NCBI GenBank assembly: GCA_016219545.1
Contig: JACRMH010000003.1
Span: 124,001-188,000, forward strand
Length of the DNA stretch: 64,000 nucleotides
Source: Chloroflexota bacterium
GTDB taxonomy: Bacteria > Chloroflexota > Anaerolineae > Anaerolineales > Villigracilaceae
Direction of reading: 5' to 3'
The notes below the pieces were generated by a model, which had not been told where the DNA came from, did not search any database, and worked only from the letters and a program-made list of their open reading frames with translations. Position 1 is the stretch's first letter. Each line of letters begins with the position of its first letter. Positions 24,028 through 31,580 of this stretch are shown in pieces. Made by a program: the position numbers and the translations under genes.

Positions 24028-24105
24028 TTAAGCGTCACCAACGGCAACCGAACTGCGGAGGCCGTAAAAGTAATACGCAAAATAAAAGCGGACGGAAGTG
24101 GACAT
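24028..24105 (-). CDS. aromatic (Phe/Tyr-rich) leader peptide of the aroH operon
   Basis: A 25-codon frame, ATG 24105 to TAA 24028, translating to a peptide with RFYFAYYFYG at residues 6-15: three Phe and four Tyr among residues 7-14. An intrinsic terminator follows 29 bases after the stop, and the downstream genes make Phe and Tyr. This is the classical arrangement for ribosome-stalling attenuation: shortage of charged Phe or Tyr tRNA would stall the ribosome at these codons, favouring an antiterminator and read-through. No Shine-Dalgarno is visible, and the promoter places the start of transcription only about 4 bases before the ATG, so translation is probably leaderless. Confidence 0.85.
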   Translation of the reverse strand: MSTSVRFYFAYYFYGLRSSVAVGDA

Positions 24106-24115
24106 GTTGGGCGGT

Positions 24116-24143
24116 ATTCTACTACCTAAATTAAATATGTCAA
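24116..24143 (-). promoter_or_regulatory. promoter of the aro leader and operon
   Basis: TTGACA (24143-24138), 16 bases, TAGAAT (24121-24116). The expected start is near 24109-24107, a few bases before the leader-peptide ATG at 24105. Confidence 0.75.
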
Positions 24144-24169
24144 TGATTTTAATTCTGGAAATTATTACC

Positions 24170-24196
24170 GTAGGGGCGGGGTGACCCCGCCCCTAC
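24170..24196. repeat. dispersed GTAGGGGCG palindrome at the pheA stop
   Basis: Arms GTAGGGGCGGGGT and its complement (13 bp, one central base). Its first G on the minus strand is the last base of the pheA TAG stop. Confidence 0.8.
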
Positions 24197-25011
24197 TATG
24201 ATTCATTGAATCTTGGATACGATCCCAGCACGCGCAGCATCAGCGCGTACTCCGCAAGATGATCGAGAGCCTTATTCACATGAGGTTCTTTCAGCGACCC
24301 AAGGAAATCAATGTAAAACAAATATTCCCACGGCTTGCCCTGCAAGGGACGCGACTCTATCTTGGTCAGGTCAATATCACGCAGGGCAAACACGCTCAAG
24401 GCTTTGAACAAAGCTCCAGATTGATTCTTCAACGTAAAAACAATCGAAGTCTTCGCATTGGCGTCCGGCACAATCGGCTCATGCTGAATGGCAAGGAAGC
24501 GCGTATAGTTTTCGGGGTTATCCTCGATGCCTTCCTGCAAAATTTGCATTTGATAAATTTCCGCCGCGCGGTGAGATGCAATGGCCGCAGTGGTAGTCTC
24601 ACCGCTTGATTTCAGCATCTTGACGCTACCCGCCGTATCATAGACCGGTTCCACCTTCACGCCTAAAGCGCGCAAATAGGACGCGCATTGTCCCAATGCT
24701 TGCGGATGACTGATCACGCGTTGAATGTTTTCCTTCTTCGCGCCGGGCAACCCGATCAGGCAATGACGCACCCGTAGAAGATATTCGCCAACGATGTGAA
24801 GGTCATGCCTAAGCAGCAGGTCGTAATTTTGATGAATACTCCCCGCCAAAGAATTCTCGATCGGGATCAACGCCGATTCACTTTTCTCTGAAATAACAGA
24901 ATCAAAGACCGCGTCAAACGACTCACAAGGTACGGTTTCGACATTTCCAAAATAATCGAATACCGCTTGTTCACTATATGCACCTGCTTCGCCTTGAAAT
25001 GCTACTTTCAT
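24196..25011 (-). CDS. pheA: prephenate dehydratase
   Basis: Decarboxylates and dehydrates prephenate to phenylpyruvate for phenylalanine synthesis. 271 residues from ATG 25011 (AGGAG seven bases upstream). Catalytic domain (about 1-180): VAFQGEAGAYSEQA, LIPIENSLAGSIHQNYDLLL, VISHPQALGQC, AAIASHRAAEIY, DNPENYTRFLAI with the catalytic Thr-Arg-Phe. C-terminal ACT domain (about 188-271) with SGALFKALSVF and TKIESRPLQGKPWEYLFYID, the GAL and ESRP Phe-binding motifs, so allosteric inhibition by Phe is expected. It precedes the aro attenuator but is transcribed upstream of it. Confidence 0.96.
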   Translation of the reverse strand: MKVAFQGEAGAYSEQAVFDYFGNVETVPCESFDAVFDSVISEKSESALIPIENSLAGSIHQNYDLLLRHDLHIVGEYLLRVRHCLIGLPGAKKENIQRVISHPQALGQCASYLRALGVKVEPVYDTAGSVKMLKSSGETTTAAIASHRAAEIYQMQILQEGIEDNPENYTRFLAIQHEPIVPDANAKTSIVFTLKNQSGALFKALSVFALRDIDLTKIESRPLQGKPWEYLFYIDFLGSLKEPHVNKALDHLAEYALMLRVLGSYPRFNES

Positions 25012-25029
25012 AAAGAGTCTCCTCATTCC

Positions 25030-25085
25030 GGTCAAAAATCAAAGACCAACGACGTTCAACCTTCAACTTTCCACCTTGAACCTTT
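25030..25085. repeat. heptamer array between pheA and the aminotransferase
   Basis: Eight units in phase: GGTCAAA, AATCAAA, GACCAAC, GACGTTC, AACCTTC, AACTTTC, CACCTTG, AACCTTT. The last overlaps the stop codon of the aminotransferase. Confidence 0.8.
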
Positions 25086-26265
25086 ACAACTGTCTCTCCG
25101 CCCACGCGATGATCTTCCTAAACCCAGCTTCCACATCTTCATCCGAAGCGGCAATGGACATGCGGACAAAACCTTCGCCCTGATCACCGAACGCAGAGCC
25201 GGGGACGAGTCCCACGCCTTCTTGTTCGAGAAGCCTCTCGCAAATTTCAACCGATGACATTTTCAATTGGCGCAAATCGAGAAAGAAATAAAAAGCACCT
25301 TGCGGCGGAGTGACCAGCACTTTGTCACATTCCAATTCTTGAGATAAGCGCATCACCAATTGACGGCGGCGCGCATACGCGGCACGCATGGAGACTGTCA
25401 CATTTTGAGTTTCGGGATCGGTCAACGCGAAGGCGGCCGCCTTTTGGATGAAAGGCGCAACACAAGTAATGGAGTTTTGACTGGCTTTGAGTGCATTCGC
25501 GATCACCGCGGATGGTGCAGCCAGGAACCCAACCCGCCAGCCTGTCATGGCGTATGATTTCGAAAGACTGTTCACGATCAAGGTAAGCTCTTTTGCGCCG
25601 TCAAAATCCGCAGCGCAGGTGGGACGTTCGCCATAATATAAACTTCCATACACTTCATCGCTGACGATCCACAAGTCGTGCGCTTTGGCAAAATCATGCA
25701 GATTTTGCAAGTACTCGCGTGTGGGATACGCACCCGTTGGATTGGATGGGTAATTCAAAACAATGACCCGCGTTTTGGATGTGAGAGATTTTTCCCATGC
25801 TTCAAAAGATGGGATGAATCCATTTTCCGCCGGAGCAGGGACGCGGATCACATTTCCCTTCAGCATGATCGCCATATTTGAGTGAGTCGCCCAGGTTGGG
25901 TCGGGGATCAAGACATCGTCACCTACATTCAAAATGGACTGCAAGGCGGTGTAATAAGCGTGGATGCCGCCATGTGTGACCAATATCTCGGAGGCGGGGT
26001 CGTAGGAAACTCCTTCGTCACGAGTCAGCTTTTTGGCAATGGCAGTCAACAGGTCAGGCATGCCGCGTGATGGGGCGTAGTGTGTTAGTCCACTTTGCAT
26101 CGCTTTGAGGGCAGCATCCACAATGGCGGGATGCGTCCCAAAGTCCGGATCGCCTACTTGCAGGGCGACCAGTTTTTTCCCTGCAGCTTTCATTGCAGTG
26201 ATGCGGTCAAAGACCGCGATGGTTGCGGATTGGCGGATAAGTTCAAATTGTGAGTTGAGATTCAT
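25084..26265 (-). CDS. class I/II PLP aminotransferase (aspartate/aromatic type)
   Basis: Fold type I aminotransferase, 393 residues from ATG 26265. Motifs: VALQVGDPDFGTHPAI, THYAPSRGMPDLLTAI, ILVTHGGIHAYYTAL, VIVLNYPSNPTGAYPTREYL, SDEVYGSLYY, and the PLP Lys in VNSLSKSYAMTGWRVGFLAA; the carboxylate-binding Arg is in GEGFVRMSIAAS. By position beside pheA and the Phe/Tyr operon it may transaminate phenylpyruvate, 4-hydroxyphenylpyruvate or prephenate; an aspartate role is equally possible by sequence. An upstream ATG at 26295 sits on a TATAAT (-10) box and is less likely. The stop lies within a heptamer array. Confidence 0.92.
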   Translation of the reverse strand: MNLNSQFELIRQSATIAVFDRITAMKAAGKKLVALQVGDPDFGTHPAIVDAALKAMQSGLTHYAPSRGMPDLLTAIAKKLTRDEGVSYDPASEILVTHGGIHAYYTALQSILNVGDDVLIPDPTWATHSNMAIMLKGNVIRVPAPAENGFIPSFEAWEKSLTSKTRVIVLNYPSNPTGAYPTREYLQNLHDFAKAHDLWIVSDEVYGSLYYGERPTCAADFDGAKELTLIVNSLSKSYAMTGWRVGFLAAPSAVIANALKASQNSITCVAPFIQKAAAFALTDPETQNVTVSMRAAYARRRQLVMRLSQELECDKVLVTPPQGAFYFFLDLRQLKMSSVEICERLLEQEGVGLVPGSAFGDQGEGFVRMSIAASDEDVEAGFRKIIAWAERQL

Positions 26266-26364
26266 GGCTGAGTCCGTTGCATAAAATTCACGCATTATAC
26301 ACCGTTGAATGACCGGCCTCGAAAAATATATCCCCTATGTACTTCAAAGACTTTTTACAGCTGC

Positions 26365-27261
26365 TTATTTCCTAGCATCCTGAGCACATCGAAACCCGCG
26401 ATTAATTCCGGCTGAATGTGGGTCATGATGATAGCGCCGATAGACTGCGATCTCGCGGCGGTCTTCATTATATGACCCGCTTCGCAAGACTCGAAATTCT
26501 CCCGTTTCAGGTCCCTGCGGATTGGCGTAAGGCGAGGTTTCATAGTAATTGTTACCGTACCAATCAGCGATCCACTCGCGCACATTCCCCGACATATTAA
26601 TTGCGCCATATGGACTGGTGCCCAATGAATAACGAAAGGATGATACTGCCTGGAGGATCAGTGTTTCGTCAAAGTTGGCCAGCCTTGCATTTGGGGAGGT
26701 ATTGCCCCACGGATATTCACGCGCATCCGTTCCGCGCGCAGACTTTTCCCATTCAGCTTCCGTCGGAAGACGCCTGCCCGCCCACCTACAATATTCATCC
26801 GCTTCAAACCATGTAATATAAACGACAGGATGGTCTCGATAAATCCATTTTCTAAAATAGATATTTTCGTCGGCAGGCAATGAACAGGCCTTTGCCTCAA
26901 CACATATTTTATACATGGCATTGGTCACTTCCACCCTGTCCACCCAAAACGCATCCAGATAGACCACATGACGTACCGAATTCCCTTTCGCGCCTACGCC
27001 CATGATGAATTCACCCGCAGGCACGTTGACCTGTATCATGCCGTCCATTTGTGATGTCTTCGCATTGGCGGGAATATTCGGGACAGGCTGACCCAGATCA
27101 AAAGAAGCAATATCCAGGTGGATTTGTTCAGATGTCAATGTTCCTTTTTGATAAGAGTGGATGAAACGAAGAAGCACATCCAAATTTAATACAGCCATAA
27201 CGGAGATCGCAATGATGATGTCAATGAAAACAAGCAAGGTTATCAAGCGACTTTTTTTCAT
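26365..27261 (-). CDS. membrane-anchored SUMF1/FGE-like domain protein
   Basis: 298 residues: an N-terminal transmembrane anchor (LITLLVFIDIIIAISVMAVL), then a formylglycine-generating-enzyme-type domain with VNVPAGEFIMGVG, VYLDAFWVDRVEVTNAMY, VVYITWFEADEYCRWAGRRL, PTEAEWEKSARG, YPWGN, NMSGNVREWIADWYG, RVLRSGSYNED, RGFRCAQD. The paired copper-binding Cys found in true FGE near the RxxxGGSW segment are absent here (SYNEDRREIAVY), so formylglycine formation is unlikely; such domains often act in binding or other oxidations. It faces outward. No sulfatase gene is nearby. Confidence 0.85.
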   Translation of the reverse strand: MKKSRLITLLVFIDIIIAISVMAVLNLDVLLRFIHSYQKGTLTSEQIHLDIASFDLGQPVPNIPANAKTSQMDGMIQVNVPAGEFIMGVGAKGNSVRHVVYLDAFWVDRVEVTNAMYKICVEAKACSLPADENIYFRKWIYRDHPVVYITWFEADEYCRWAGRRLPTEAEWEKSARGTDAREYPWGNTSPNARLANFDETLILQAVSSFRYSLGTSPYGAINMSGNVREWIADWYGNNYYETSPYANPQGPETGEFRVLRSGSYNEDRREIAVYRRYHHDPHSAGINRGFRCAQDARK

Positions 27262-27538
27262 GGCGATTATTCTAGCATGGATTTAATCAGGTCATCTCCG
27301 CGCGTTTTGGCTTATACAAATCAGAGTAAAATAAGGGACGTTTCTCACCCCCACACCATCCTCTAGAATCGAAAGAGCCGAGGTCACCAGCCCCGACTCT
27401 TTCACTTGCAAAGGAGGAGAAGAGAAATCACGTTACTGCACAACTTTATCATGCGCCTTCAAAAGATGCTTGACGCATGCCCTACGCCTCTCACACGATT
27501 ACACCACGACCTTTATTAACATTTTCTCAGGAGAATTC
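27262..27538 (+). other. long leader before the ABC transporter, with hairpin and unattached Shine-Dalgarno
   Basis: 277 bases without a clear gene. An imperfect hairpin has GAAAGAG (27371-27377) and CTCTTTC (27397-27403). It is followed by an almost ideal ribosome site, AAAGGAGGAGA (27410-27420), with no ATG, GTG or TTG at proper distance. A 22-codon frame from ATG 27451 to TAA 27519 would be the nearest candidate (in frame with an ATC at 27427). Nothing else seen. Confidence 0.35.
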
Positions 27539-28555
27539 ATGCCCCACTCACTTGCCATCGAAACCAAAGACCTTGGCCGCATTTATAAACTGCGCGGAAG
27601 TAAAAAAGAAAAACGCAAGGAACTTGTCGCCTTGCAGGATGTCAACCTGACTGTGGAACGCGGCGAATTGTTCGGACTCCTCGGCCCGAACGGCGCCGGC
27701 AAAACGACTCTGATCAAAGTCCTGACCACGCTTCTTTCCCCGACCTCGGGCTGGGCGCGCGTTGCAGGAGCAGACGTGCACCGTGAGCCTGATCTCGTGC
27801 GCCCGCACATCAATATGGTTTCAGGCGGCGAGTCGTCGGGCTATGGACTTCTGACCGTGAAAGAAAATTTGTGGATGTTCTCGCAATTCTACGGAGCGCC
27901 GTCCAAGGAAGCCAACGAACGCATCGAAGCCTTGCTTGAAATGGTCGGCATGAAAGACAGGATGCACACCAAGTCCTCAGACCTTTCGACAGGCTTGCGC
28001 CAGAAGATGAACATCGTACGCGGATTCTTAACCGACCCCGAAGTGTTGTTCCTCGACGAGCCAACCCTTGGACTGGACGTAGGCGCATCGCGTGATGTGC
28101 GCAAGTTCATCATCGAATGGTTGAAAGCGGACAAGGACCGTACGCTCTTGCTCACCACACATTACATGGTGGAAGCGGATGAGTTATGCGACCGCGTTGC
28201 CATCATCAACAAGGGAAAAGTTCTGGCCTGTGATACGCCGTCGGCATTGAAGCAGCGGCTGCAAAAGGATGTCCTGTTCGAGATCGAGACAAGTCCGCTC
28301 AACGGGTTGACTCCGCAAATGATGGAGAGCCAGCCCGAAGTCCAGAAAGTGACCGTGACCGACATCGAAGGCGGCGCGCGCTTGAAGGTCTCCCTCGTGG
28401 AAGAATCCGCGCTGGCAAGTGTCATCAATTTATTTACACAAAAAAATATAAAGGTGATGAATCTCAACAAACGCCAGCCGACACTCGAAGATGTGTTCGT
28501 GGACCTGGTCGGACGCAGTATGGCGGAAGAGGAATCCAATGAACGCGGTGAGTAG
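27539..28555 (+). CDS. ABC transporter ATP-binding protein (ABC-2/CcmA type)
   Basis: 338 residues. Walker A GPNGAGKTTL, Q-loop region then signature LSTGLRQKM, Walker B VLFLDEPTLG, switch His in LLTTHYMVEADEL, and a C-terminal extension with a DUF4162-like region. Typical of drug or polysaccharide ABC-2 exporters. Start ATG 27539 is chosen because AGGAG (27529-27533) precedes it; an upstream in-frame start would add 23 residues. It overlaps the permease gene by 17 bases. Confidence 0.94.
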   Translation: MPHSLAIETKDLGRIYKLRGSKKEKRKELVALQDVNLTVERGELFGLLGPNGAGKTTLIKVLTTLLSPTSGWARVAGADVHREPDLVRPHINMVSGGESSGYGLLTVKENLWMFSQFYGAPSKEANERIEALLEMVGMKDRMHTKSSDLSTGLRQKMNIVRGFLTDPEVLFLDEPTLGLDVGASRDVRKFIIEWLKADKDRTLLLTTHYMVEADELCDRVAIINKGKVLACDTPSALKQRLQKDVLFEIETSPLNGLTPQMMESQPEVQKVTVTDIEGGARLKVSLVEESALASVINLFTQKNIKVMNLNKRQPTLEDVFVDLVGRSMAEEESNERGE

Positions 28556-29387
28556 CAAGTATTCGCGCAAGGATATTGGCTGGCGATTATTTTTGAGAAC
28601 CATCATCGCCCGGGCCTATCCGCGCATCATCGGGCAGCAGCGCGAAGTTTCGTGGCTGGTGTTTGACGTGGTCATGCCGATGCTGGGCGTGATCGCGTAT
28701 GTGATGGTCTATCGCGCCTTGAAAGCGCCCGAAGAATATATTGGCTTCGTGGTGATGGGCGGCGCAATGACAGCGTTTTGGATGAATATTTTGTGGAGCA
28801 TGTCCAGCCAGTTATATTGGGAGAAAGAGACAGGCAACCTCGCGCTGTATATCATGGCGCCAAATTCGATGATGGCGATCCTGCTTGGCATGGCATTGGG
28901 CGGGATGCTCGCAACGGCCATGCGCGCCATTGCTGTGATATTGCTTGGCTCGTTTATGTTCGGTGTGACCTATGAAGTTTCCAGTTTTATTCAATTGTTC
29001 TCGGTGTTCATGCTGGCGATGATCGCGCTATATGGCTTGGGAATGATGATGGCTTCGGCATTTTTGCTTTTTGGGCGTGAAGCCTGGCATATGGCCAACC
29101 TTGCCCAAGAACCGATCTTCCTTGCCTCGGGATTTTACTTTCCGATCAAATCACTTCCCTTTTGGGTGGCGGCGGGCGCTTCGATCATTCCATTAACACT
29201 TGGCATGGATGCCATGCGGCAACTCGTTTTCCCTTCAGGTTTTCAATTTGGTTTTATGGGCGTGCAACTAGAGATCACTCTTCTCGCAGTTTTATCGGTG
29301 CTCTTTGTGACGACGTCAAAATTTCTGCTGGCTTATGTGGAGAAGATCGCCGTGCGAGAGGGAAGAATTACAGAGAGTAGAAGATAG
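28539..29387 (+). CDS. ABC-2 type transporter permease
   Basis: 282 residues, six hydrophobic segments: DVVMPMLGVIAYVMVY, FVVMGGAMTAFWMNILW, LLGMALGGMLATAMRAI, FSVFMLAMIALYGLGMMM, LASGFYFPIKSLPFW, ITLLAVLSVLFV. The conserved ABC-2 pattern LAQEPIFLASGFYFP is present. It forms the membrane half of the exporter with the ATPase encoded just before it. The substrate is unknown; the following genes (acyl carrier protein and acyl-AMP ligase) hint at a lipid-tailed product, but a 100-bp repeat separates them. Confidence 0.92.
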   Translation: MNAVSSKYSRKDIGWRLFLRTIIARAYPRIIGQQREVSWLVFDVVMPMLGVIAYVMVYRALKAPEEYIGFVVMGGAMTAFWMNILWSMSSQLYWEKETGNLALYIMAPNSMMAILLGMALGGMLATAMRAIAVILLGSFMFGVTYEVSSFIQLFSVFMLAMIALYGLGMMMASAFLLFGREAWHMANLAQEPIFLASGFYFPIKSLPFWVAAGASIIPLTLGMDAMRQLVFPSGFQFGFMGVQLEITLLAVLSVLFVTTSKFLLAYVEKIAVREGRITESRR

Positions 29388-29390
29388 TCT

Positions 29391-29489
29391 CGTCATTGCG
29401 AGGAGCGAACGGCAGTGAGCGACGAAGCAATCTCATAATTAAGTTGAAGATTGCTTCGGGCAAAGAACAAGAGCGCCCTCGCAATGACG
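29391..29489. repeat. foldback element with CGTCATTGCGAGG ends
   Basis: 99 bases with perfect 13-base terminal inverted repeats (CGTCATTGCGAGG) and an inner inverted pair around GAAGCAATCT and AGATTGCTTC. A second member of this family is at 57757-57872. No coding capacity; the ends resemble a widespread bacterial intergenic repeat. Confidence 0.8.
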
Positions 29490-29510
29490 AATGTATAAAA
29501 GGAGAATAAC

Positions 29511-29756
29511 ATGACCGAAGACATTACAACCACGCTCGCAAAATTCATTGCTGAAAAAATATTGAAGCAGGCGAATAAGGTTATCAAACCTGATGAAGCC
29601 CTGATCTCCAGCGGACTTATCGATTCATTTAGTTTGATGGACCTGGCATTATTTGTTGAAGATACTTTTAACGTGCGGATCGAGGATACCGAGTTGAATG
29701 CCCAGACATTTGATAATTTGTCCCAGCTGACAGAGTTGATCGCGTCCCGCATGTAG
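29511..29756 (+). CDS. acyl carrier protein
   Basis: 81 residues. The phosphopantetheine attachment Ser is in GLIDSFSLMDL (Ser about residue 39), followed by VEDTFNVRIEDTEL and an amphipathic last helix. Probably not the fatty-acid-synthesis AcpP but a dedicated carrier working with the acyl-AMP ligase 33 bases downstream. SD GGAG precedes ATG 29511. Its TAG stop is the second to fourth base of a dispersed palindrome. Confidence 0.93.
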   Translation: MTEDITTTLAKFIAEKILKQANKVIKPDEALISSGLIDSFSLMDLALFVEDTFNVRIEDTELNAQTFDNLSQLTELIASRM

Positions 29757-29781
29757 GGGCGACGCAATGCGTCGCCCCTAC
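29753..29781. repeat. dispersed GTAGGGGCG palindrome at the ACP stop
   Basis: Arms GTAGGGGCGACGC and its complement (13 bp, loop AAT). Its TAG (29754-29756) is the ACP stop codon, and it fills the gap to the acyl-AMP ligase gene. Confidence 0.8.
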
Positions 29782-29789
29782 GACAAAAT

Positions 29790-31475
29790 ATGACCACACT
29801 CTCAAACCTCCTTCACCGCTCCTTTTTGGAAGTTCCTGAAAAAAGGAGTATTGTTTTGCAATTTGCAGGTCAACCTGATTCTGAGTTGACTTATCGCCAG
29901 TTGATACTTGGCGCGAATCAATACGCGTTGACTTATGCGCACGAGGAAATAAAACCCGGCGAAGTGGTTCTGCTCATCCTTCAGCATGGACAGGATTTAG
30001 CCTTCTCTTTTTGGGGCGCGATTCTACATGGCTTGATTCCCGCGATCATGCCGTTCTTGAGCGAGAAACTTTCACCAGAGCGCTATCGCGCAGACTTGGC
30101 TTCGCTCATTTCAATTACGAAACCAGTAGCGATCATCACATCCGCAGAGTTTGAATCTGAGGCGCGTTCGGCACTCGTACCCGGGGACTCGATCCGTAAA
30201 GTTATAGTCTCAAACACCATCGAGCCGCAAGCTGAACCTAATTTCGATTCACTGCAAGGCATGAAGGCGGCGCCAGAAGATATTGTCATCTTGCAGCATT
30301 CGTCGGGGACAACGGGTTTGCAAAAAGGCGTGGCGCTTTCTCACAAAGCTGTGCTCAATCAACTTGAGGCGTACAGCACAGCCATTCAACTTGACCCTGA
30401 AAAAGATGTTATCGTTTCGTGGCTGCCGCTGTATCACGACATGGGACTGATCTCGTGTTTCCTAATGCCAGTCCTTCTGCGCGTGCCAGTCATTGAATTG
30501 TCACCTTTCGATTGGGTGCGCGCGCCGTACAAGTTAATGCAGTCCGTTTCGCAATACAAAGGGACATTAAGCTGGCTTCCAAATTTTGCCTACAACTTTT
30601 GCGCCAATAAAATTCGCGAGCGAAACCTTGAAGGCGTTGACCTCTCCACATGGCGCGCGATTATCAATTGCTCAGAACCTGTCCACGCCGAAAGCCATCG
30701 ACTCTTCGCAGAGAAGTTCGAGAAGTTTGGGCTGAATCCGCTGGCTTTGCAAACATCCTATGCGATGGCAGAGAATGTCTTCGGGGTCACTCAAAGCTCA
30801 TTGGATGCTGGACCAACTGTCTTTGAGATCGACCGCGAATCCTTCATGATGGAACGCATCGTGACTCCGCCGGAGGCTGGTCGCTCATCAATGAAAGTGA
30901 TGTCGTCGGGACGTCCGCTCGACAATACAAAAATCCGCGTGATCAATGAAAATGGCGAAGACAACCTTGACCGCATAGTCGGTGAGATCATGCTGCAAAG
31001 TGACTGCATGTTGACGGGTTACTACAACCGCCCCGACGCGACCGAATTGGCGATGCGCAATGGCTGGTACCTGACTGGCGATTACGGCTTTCTTGCGGAC
31101 GGCGAGTTGTATGTCTCAGGCCGCAAAAAGGACATGATCATCGTCGGCGGAAAAAATATCTATCCGCAGGACCTCGAAGCGCTGACCAGTGAAGTGCCCG
31201 GCGTGCATCCTGGCCGCACGGTGGCGTTTGGCATGTACGATGAAGAAGCAGGGACAGAGGAAGTCGTCATCATCGCCGAAGTGGACAGCGAAGAACCGTC
31301 CGAGCAGGAAATCATCGCGGACGCGATCCGCAAGCATGTGACGAAAAGCTCCGCCATCGCGCTAAGGCACGTGAGGGTGGTTGGAGAAAAGTGGATCGTG
31401 AAAACATCCAGCGGAAAAACGGCGCGTTCGGCGAATAAGGAAAAGTTTTTGAAGGAACTTGGGAGTGAGAAGTAA
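29790..31475 (+). CDS. acyl-AMP ligase (FAAL-like, AMP-binding family)
   Basis: 561 residues of the adenylate-forming superfamily. A3-type P-loop ILQHSSGTTGLQKGVALSHK, the SWLPLYHDMGLI segment characteristic of fatty acyl-AMP ligases, LQTSYAMAENVFGVT, the hinge NGWYLTGDYGFLADGELYV, SGRKKDMIIVGGKNIYPQDL, and a C-terminal Lys-rich KTSSGKTARS loop with the catalytic Lys. Likely loads an acyl chain as acyl-AMP onto the neighbouring acyl carrier protein. FAAL versus acyl-CoA ligase is not settled by motifs alone. Confidence 0.9.
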   Translation: MTTLSNLLHRSFLEVPEKRSIVLQFAGQPDSELTYRQLILGANQYALTYAHEEIKPGEVVLLILQHGQDLAFSFWGAILHGLIPAIMPFLSEKLSPERYRADLASLISITKPVAIITSAEFESEARSALVPGDSIRKVIVSNTIEPQAEPNFDSLQGMKAAPEDIVILQHSSGTTGLQKGVALSHKAVLNQLEAYSTAIQLDPEKDVIVSWLPLYHDMGLISCFLMPVLLRVPVIELSPFDWVRAPYKLMQSVSQYKGTLSWLPNFAYNFCANKIRERNLEGVDLSTWRAIINCSEPVHAESHRLFAEKFEKFGLNPLALQTSYAMAENVFGVTQSSLDAGPTVFEIDRESFMMERIVTPPEAGRSSMKVMSSGRPLDNTKIRVINENGEDNLDRIVGEIMLQSDCMLTGYYNRPDATELAMRNGWYLTGDYGFLADGELYVSGRKKDMIIVGGKNIYPQDLEALTSEVPGVHPGRTVAFGMYDEEAGTEEVVIIAEVDSEEPSEQEIIADAIRKHVTKSSAIALRHVRVVGEKWIVKTSSGKTARSANKEKFLKELGSEK

Positions 31476-31478
31476 TCT

Positions 31479-31538
31479 ATGGCATTAATCAGTTTACAAG
31501 ACGTGTGTCTCGGTTTTGGCGGACTGCATTCTTCTTAA
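31479..31538 (+). pseudogene. truncated start of an ABC-F (Uup-like) ATPase gene
   Basis: ATG 31479 begins a 19-codon frame reading MALISLQDVCLGFGG, the exact N-terminal style of Uup/ABC-F proteins, then diverges (LHSS) and stops at TAA 31536-31538. No Walker A follows. It begins four bases after the acyl-AMP ligase stop. The rest of the gene is missing and a nucleotidyltransferase gene follows, suggesting a deletion or insertion. Confidence 0.7.
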
Positions 31539-31580
31539 AACCGCCTTGGTTTTATGCTACACTTGCCACAGGAATAAACA

